From: Collinsella aerofaciens
GTDB taxonomy: Bacteria; Actinomycetota; Coriobacteriia; Coriobacteriales; Coriobacteriaceae
Direction of reading: 5' to 3'
Assembly: GCA_021639365.1 (NCBI GenBank)
Contig: JAJXHK010000039.1
Coordinates: forward strand, 1 to 17,825
DNA: 17,825 bases
This document shows positions 16,029 through 17,825 of the stretch, piece after piece (positions within the stretch are counted from its first letter, which is position 1; each line of letters opens with the position of its first letter). The notes below the pieces were generated by a model, which made no database searches, was not told the DNA's origin, and saw only the letters and a program-made list of their open reading frames with translations. The translations under genes and the position numbers were made by a program.

Positions 16029-16625
16029 TTAGTGATTCACCGGCGTCATGGTCCGTTCAAACAGCGCATCGACCACGTCGGCAATCTCGGGTCGACTCTC
16101 AAGATCGTGACCCGATTCCCACCACTTGGTGAACAGTCGAATAATACCGCCGGCGACAAACTCAGACGTCGTCTCGAGCGACACGGGGGCCAGGGCATCC
16201 TCGGCAAGCACGTTCATCACACGCTCGCGGATGGAGCGGGCAATACGGTCGCAAATAACGTTGGTCAACATACCCGACATGCTGCTAGCCAAAATGTTAT
16301 CCATGAGCTGCTCGTGCGCCAGAATCAAATCCATGGCATCGTCCAAAATCGCGTGTCGAAGCGCGCGCACGTCCTCGGCAGACACTGCGCCGGCCTCATC
16401 GGGCTGTTTTTGCGGCAAACTCGACATGAGCTCATCGATATAAAAGGCAAAGTAATCGTTCTTGTCGCGAAAGTGCTTGTAGAACGTCGTGCGGCGAATC
16501 ATGGCGCGGTCGCACAGCATGGCAACCGTCAGGTCCTCAAAACGATGCTCCTCGAGAAGCTCGGTGAAGGCATCGAACAGGGCACGGTAGGTTTTCTTAA
16601 TGCGAAGGTCCACTGGTATCGCCAT
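16029..16625 (-). CDS. TetR/AcrR-family transcriptional regulator
   Basis: A 198-residue DNA-binding protein. Residues 8-60 form the TetR N-terminal domain, with the helix-turn-helix at about 32-52 (LTVAMLCDRAMIRRTTFYKHF) followed by RDKNDYFAFYI. The rest is a helical ligand/dimer domain resembling the TetR_C_8 type; no ligand can be inferred. ATG at 16625 is chosen because the conserved domain begins eight residues later. The upstream frame continues open but lacks family similarity. GAGG abuts the ATG too closely to be a good ribosome site, so GTG 16613 or TTG near 16652 remain possible. It is divergent from lemA across 199 bp, which suggests self-regulation and perhaps control of lemA. The 3' end is only 3 bp from the tRNA-Ser CCA, on the opposite strand. 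Confidence 0.9.
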   Translation of the reverse strand: MAIPVDLRIKKTYRALFDAFTELLEEHRFEDLTVAMLCDRAMIRRTTFYKHFRDKNDYFAFYIDELMSSLPQKQPDEAGAVSAEDVRALRHAILDDAMDLILAHEQLMDNILASSMSGMLTNVICDRIARSIRERVMNVLAEDALAPVSLETTSEFVAGGIIRLFTKWWESGHDLESRPEIADVVDALFERTMTPVNH

Positions 16626-16662
16626 CCTCAGGGCAAAGACAACACTCGTCAATCTGTCGCAT

Positions 16663-16668
16663 ATCTTA
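16663..16668 (-). promoter_or_regulatory. Candidate -10 box for tetR
   Basis: TAAGAT on the minus strand lies 37 bp before the tetR ATG, the same hexamer as the ffs -10. The -35 at 17-bp spacing (GCAAAG) is poor, so this may be a weak or regulated promoter. Confidence 0.35.
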
Positions 16669-16757
16669 CACCTGTACCTCGCGCGCTTTGCCCCGGTGCC
16701 AGCCCCGCCGAAAACATAACGCTTACCGGAAAGTTCGGCACGGCAAAACGTTGCGGG

Positions 16758-16763
16758 TATACT
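16758..16763 (+). promoter_or_regulatory. Candidate -10 box for lemA
   Basis: TATACT (five of six to consensus) lies 61 bp before lemA. The best -35 is TTCGGC (16734-16739), 18 bp upstream and weak. It lies in the tetR-lemA divergent spacer. Confidence 0.45.
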
Positions 16764-16824
16764 AGTAGCGTTATACCAACGGCAGCTGGCGCATGCCGCC
16801 GCGGCCATTCGAAACGGAGACATC

Positions 16825-17376
16825 ATGATTACCGTCATCATCGGCATCGTTGTTGTCATTGCGATTGTCTGCGCCATCGCCGGCATCTACAACAACATGG
16901 TTACCAAGCGCAACCGCATCGACAACGCGTGGCAGAACATCGACACGCAGCTGCAGCGTCGCAACGACCTGATCCCCAACCTGGTCGAGACCGTCAAGGG
17001 CTACGCCAAGCACGAGCAGGAGACGCTCTCCGCCGTAATCAGCGCGCGCAACACCGCCGTCAAAGCGACCACACCCGAGGCCAAGATGGAAGCCGACAAC
17101 GTGCTGACCGGTGCCCTGCGCCAGCTCTTCGCCGTTGCCGAGTCCTACCCCGACCTTAAGGCAAACAGCAACTTTACGCAGCTCCAGGCGTCGCTCGAGG
17201 ATACCGAGAACAAGATTAGCTACGCACGCCAGAGCTACAACGACTGCGTGCTCAGCTACAACAACGCCATCCAGACGTTCCCGGCCGTCATCTTTGCCGG
17301 CATCTTCCAGTTTAAGGAGCGCCAGGGCTTCGAGGCCGCCGAAGCAGCCCGCCAGGCACCGACCGTCAAGTTCTAG
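16825..17376 (+). CDS. lemA: LemA family membrane protein
   Basis: 183 residues, the usual length of the family. Residues 2-20 are one hydrophobic helix (ITVIIGIVVVIAIVCAIAG), expected to anchor the protein in the membrane. The rest is a helical domain with the LemA signature: YNNMVTKRNRIDNAWQNID, then QLQRRNDLIPNLVETVKGY and HEQETL. Near the C-terminus are YNNAIQTFPAVIFAGIFQF and TVKF. LemA proteins are widespread and their exact role is unclear; in many genomes they neighbour HtpX or TPM-domain proteins, absent here. GGAG lies five bases before the ATG. A strong terminator follows 36 bp after the stop, so the gene is transcribed alone, divergently from tetR. Confidence 0.95.
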   Translation: MITVIIGIVVVIAIVCAIAGIYNNMVTKRNRIDNAWQNIDTQLQRRNDLIPNLVETVKGYAKHEQETLSAVISARNTAVKATTPEAKMEADNVLTGALRQLFAVAESYPDLKANSNFTQLQASLEDTENKISYARQSYNDCVLSYNNAIQTFPAVIFAGIFQFKERQGFEAAEAARQAPTVKF

Positions 17377-17412
17377 TAGTTTGGCAGCGCATCCTTAATC
17401 GGCCAAATGTAT

Positions 17413-17458
17413 AAACCGCCCCGTCGAATGCATACTTCGACGGGGCGGTTTCCTTTTT
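17413..17458 (+). terminator. lemA intrinsic terminator
   Basis: AAACCGCCCCGTCGAA (17413-17428) and its exact reverse complement (17436-17451) make a perfect 16-bp stem around a 7-nt loop. CCTTTTT follows. Confidence 0.95.
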
Positions 17459-17481
17459 CGCGTAGGTCCCCCTCTAAGCGC

Positions 17482-17684
17482 CGTGCATTTTTGGGAGTAT
17501 TCAACATAACCAAGAGCATCGGGCGCCACGACAAAGGCCAAAGACCGCGAATATCCCTGCAAATCACCCGCTGTCAGCCCATAACCCCGCCCATCATTCG
17601 TAGAAAACATCGAGAAATCCCGATTTTTTGCCCGAGGTCGGTATGCAGGGGCCTTCGATTGCAGAATACTCGCAAAAATGCACG
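17482..17684. repeat. 203-bp element with 21-bp near-perfect terminal inverted repeats (MITE-like)
   Basis: CGTGCATTTTTGGGAGTATT plus one C (17482-17502) matches the reverse complement of 17664-17684 at 20 of 21 positions. The interior (161 bp) has no convincing gene: the leftward open frame across it has no ribosome site and runs on through the lemA terminator. No clear target-site duplication is seen outside the arms (GCGC on the left, TCGC on the right). It occupies nearly the whole gap between lemA and the right-edge gene. It may be a nonautonomous mobile element or a large RNA/DNA hairpin of unknown role. Confidence 0.65.
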
Positions 17685-17712
17685 TCGCCATCACCCCCAC
17701 ATGGCGCGAACC

Positions 17713-17742
17713 AAAACAAAAGCGCGGCCTAAAAGGCCGCGC
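17713..17742 (-). terminator. Terminator of the right-edge leftward gene
   Basis: On the minus strand GCGCGGCCT pairs with AGGCCGCGC (17722-17742) around a 3-nt loop. TTTTGTTTT follows (17713-17721). It starts 8 bp after the stop codon of the partial gene. Confidence 0.9.
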
Positions 17743-17749
17743 ACCATCT

Positions 17750-17825
17750 TTAATTCAGATCTATATTGCCCGTAACGGCAGCGCCGAGGTAACGCAGGCC
17801 CGAGGGCAACCTTCCTTTCCGGCGC
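17750..17825 (-). CDS. C-terminal tail of an unidentified protein (cut by right edge)
   Basis: On the minus strand a frame open from the window edge encodes about 24 residues ending GLRYLGAAVTGNIDLN and TAA at 17750-17752. Its stop is placed just before a strong terminator, which supports a real gene end. An alternative frame through the same bases stays open past the terminator stem and is less likely. Too short to name. Confidence 0.4.
   Translation of the reverse strand, partial: RRKGRLPSGLRYLGAAVTGNIDLN

Noticed and set aside
16626..16886. N-terminal extension of the TetR protein to 285 residues
   Set aside because: The extra 87 residues are Met/Thr/Ala-rich, lie antisense to the lemA start and promoter region, and lack TetR similarity. 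ATG 16625 gives the normal family length.
17395..17700. Leftward 101-codon open frame across the 203-bp element
   Set aside because: No ribosome site. It reads through the lemA terminator stem and both inverted repeats, and the product resembles no family I know.
17743..17825. Riboswitch or structured leader at the right edge
   Set aside because: The stretch reads as the end of a protein frame with a stop just before a terminator. No conserved riboswitch core is visible.

Overview
The window looks like chromosomal DNA of a high-GC actinobacterium of the class Coriobacteriia, most likely Collinsella or a close relative. This is inferred from four things: a giant secreted Spy0128/Cna-type adhesin with an MPDTG sorting motif, a small 4.5S-type SRP RNA, tRNA-Ser(UGA) with an encoded CCA end, and the overall base composition. 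No phage, IS element or CRISPR array is visible. The intergenic spaces, however, are rich in inverted and direct repeats.

Layout from left to right. (1) Bases 2-874 (+) hold the 3' part of an AAA/DUF4143-type ATPase gene cut by the window edge. (2) Bases 875-1450 are noncoding. They hold two diverged tandem copies of a ~180 bp repeat unit, one with a perfect 33-bp inverted repeat, and a leftward terminator at 1022-1047. (3) Bases 1451-1568 (-) encode SRP RNA (ffs) with a good promoter. (4) Bases 1650-13646 (-) are one 3,998-residue gene. It encodes a signal peptide, a fibro-slime/PA14-like N-terminal region, Cna_B-like domains, about 15 Spy0128 (FctA)-type isopeptide domains split by two DUF11 domains, and a C-terminal wall-sorting signal. 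(5) Bases 13647-14108 hold the adhesin leader and promoter plus two long inverted repeats. The best promoter has nine consecutive G in its 19-bp spacer, a classic arrangement for phase variation. (6) Bases 14109-15884 (-) encode an uncommon fusion of TadA (tRNA adenosine deaminase) with glycerate kinase. (7) tRNA-Ser(UGA) lies divergently at 15936-16025 (+). (8) Bases 16029-16625 (-) encode a TetR regulator, divergent from lemA (16825-17376, +), which ends in a strong terminator. (9) Bases 17482-17684 form a 203-bp element bounded by near-perfect 21-bp inverted repeats. (10) At the right edge, a leftward gene tail (17750-17825) runs into its own terminator.

The genes do not form one operon. 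The adhesin, ffs, tadA fusion, tetR, lemA and tRNA each look like separate transcription units. The central theme is a single, possibly phase-variable, giant wall-anchored adhesin sitting in a repeat-rich neighbourhood. No sortase or pilus partner gene is present in the window.
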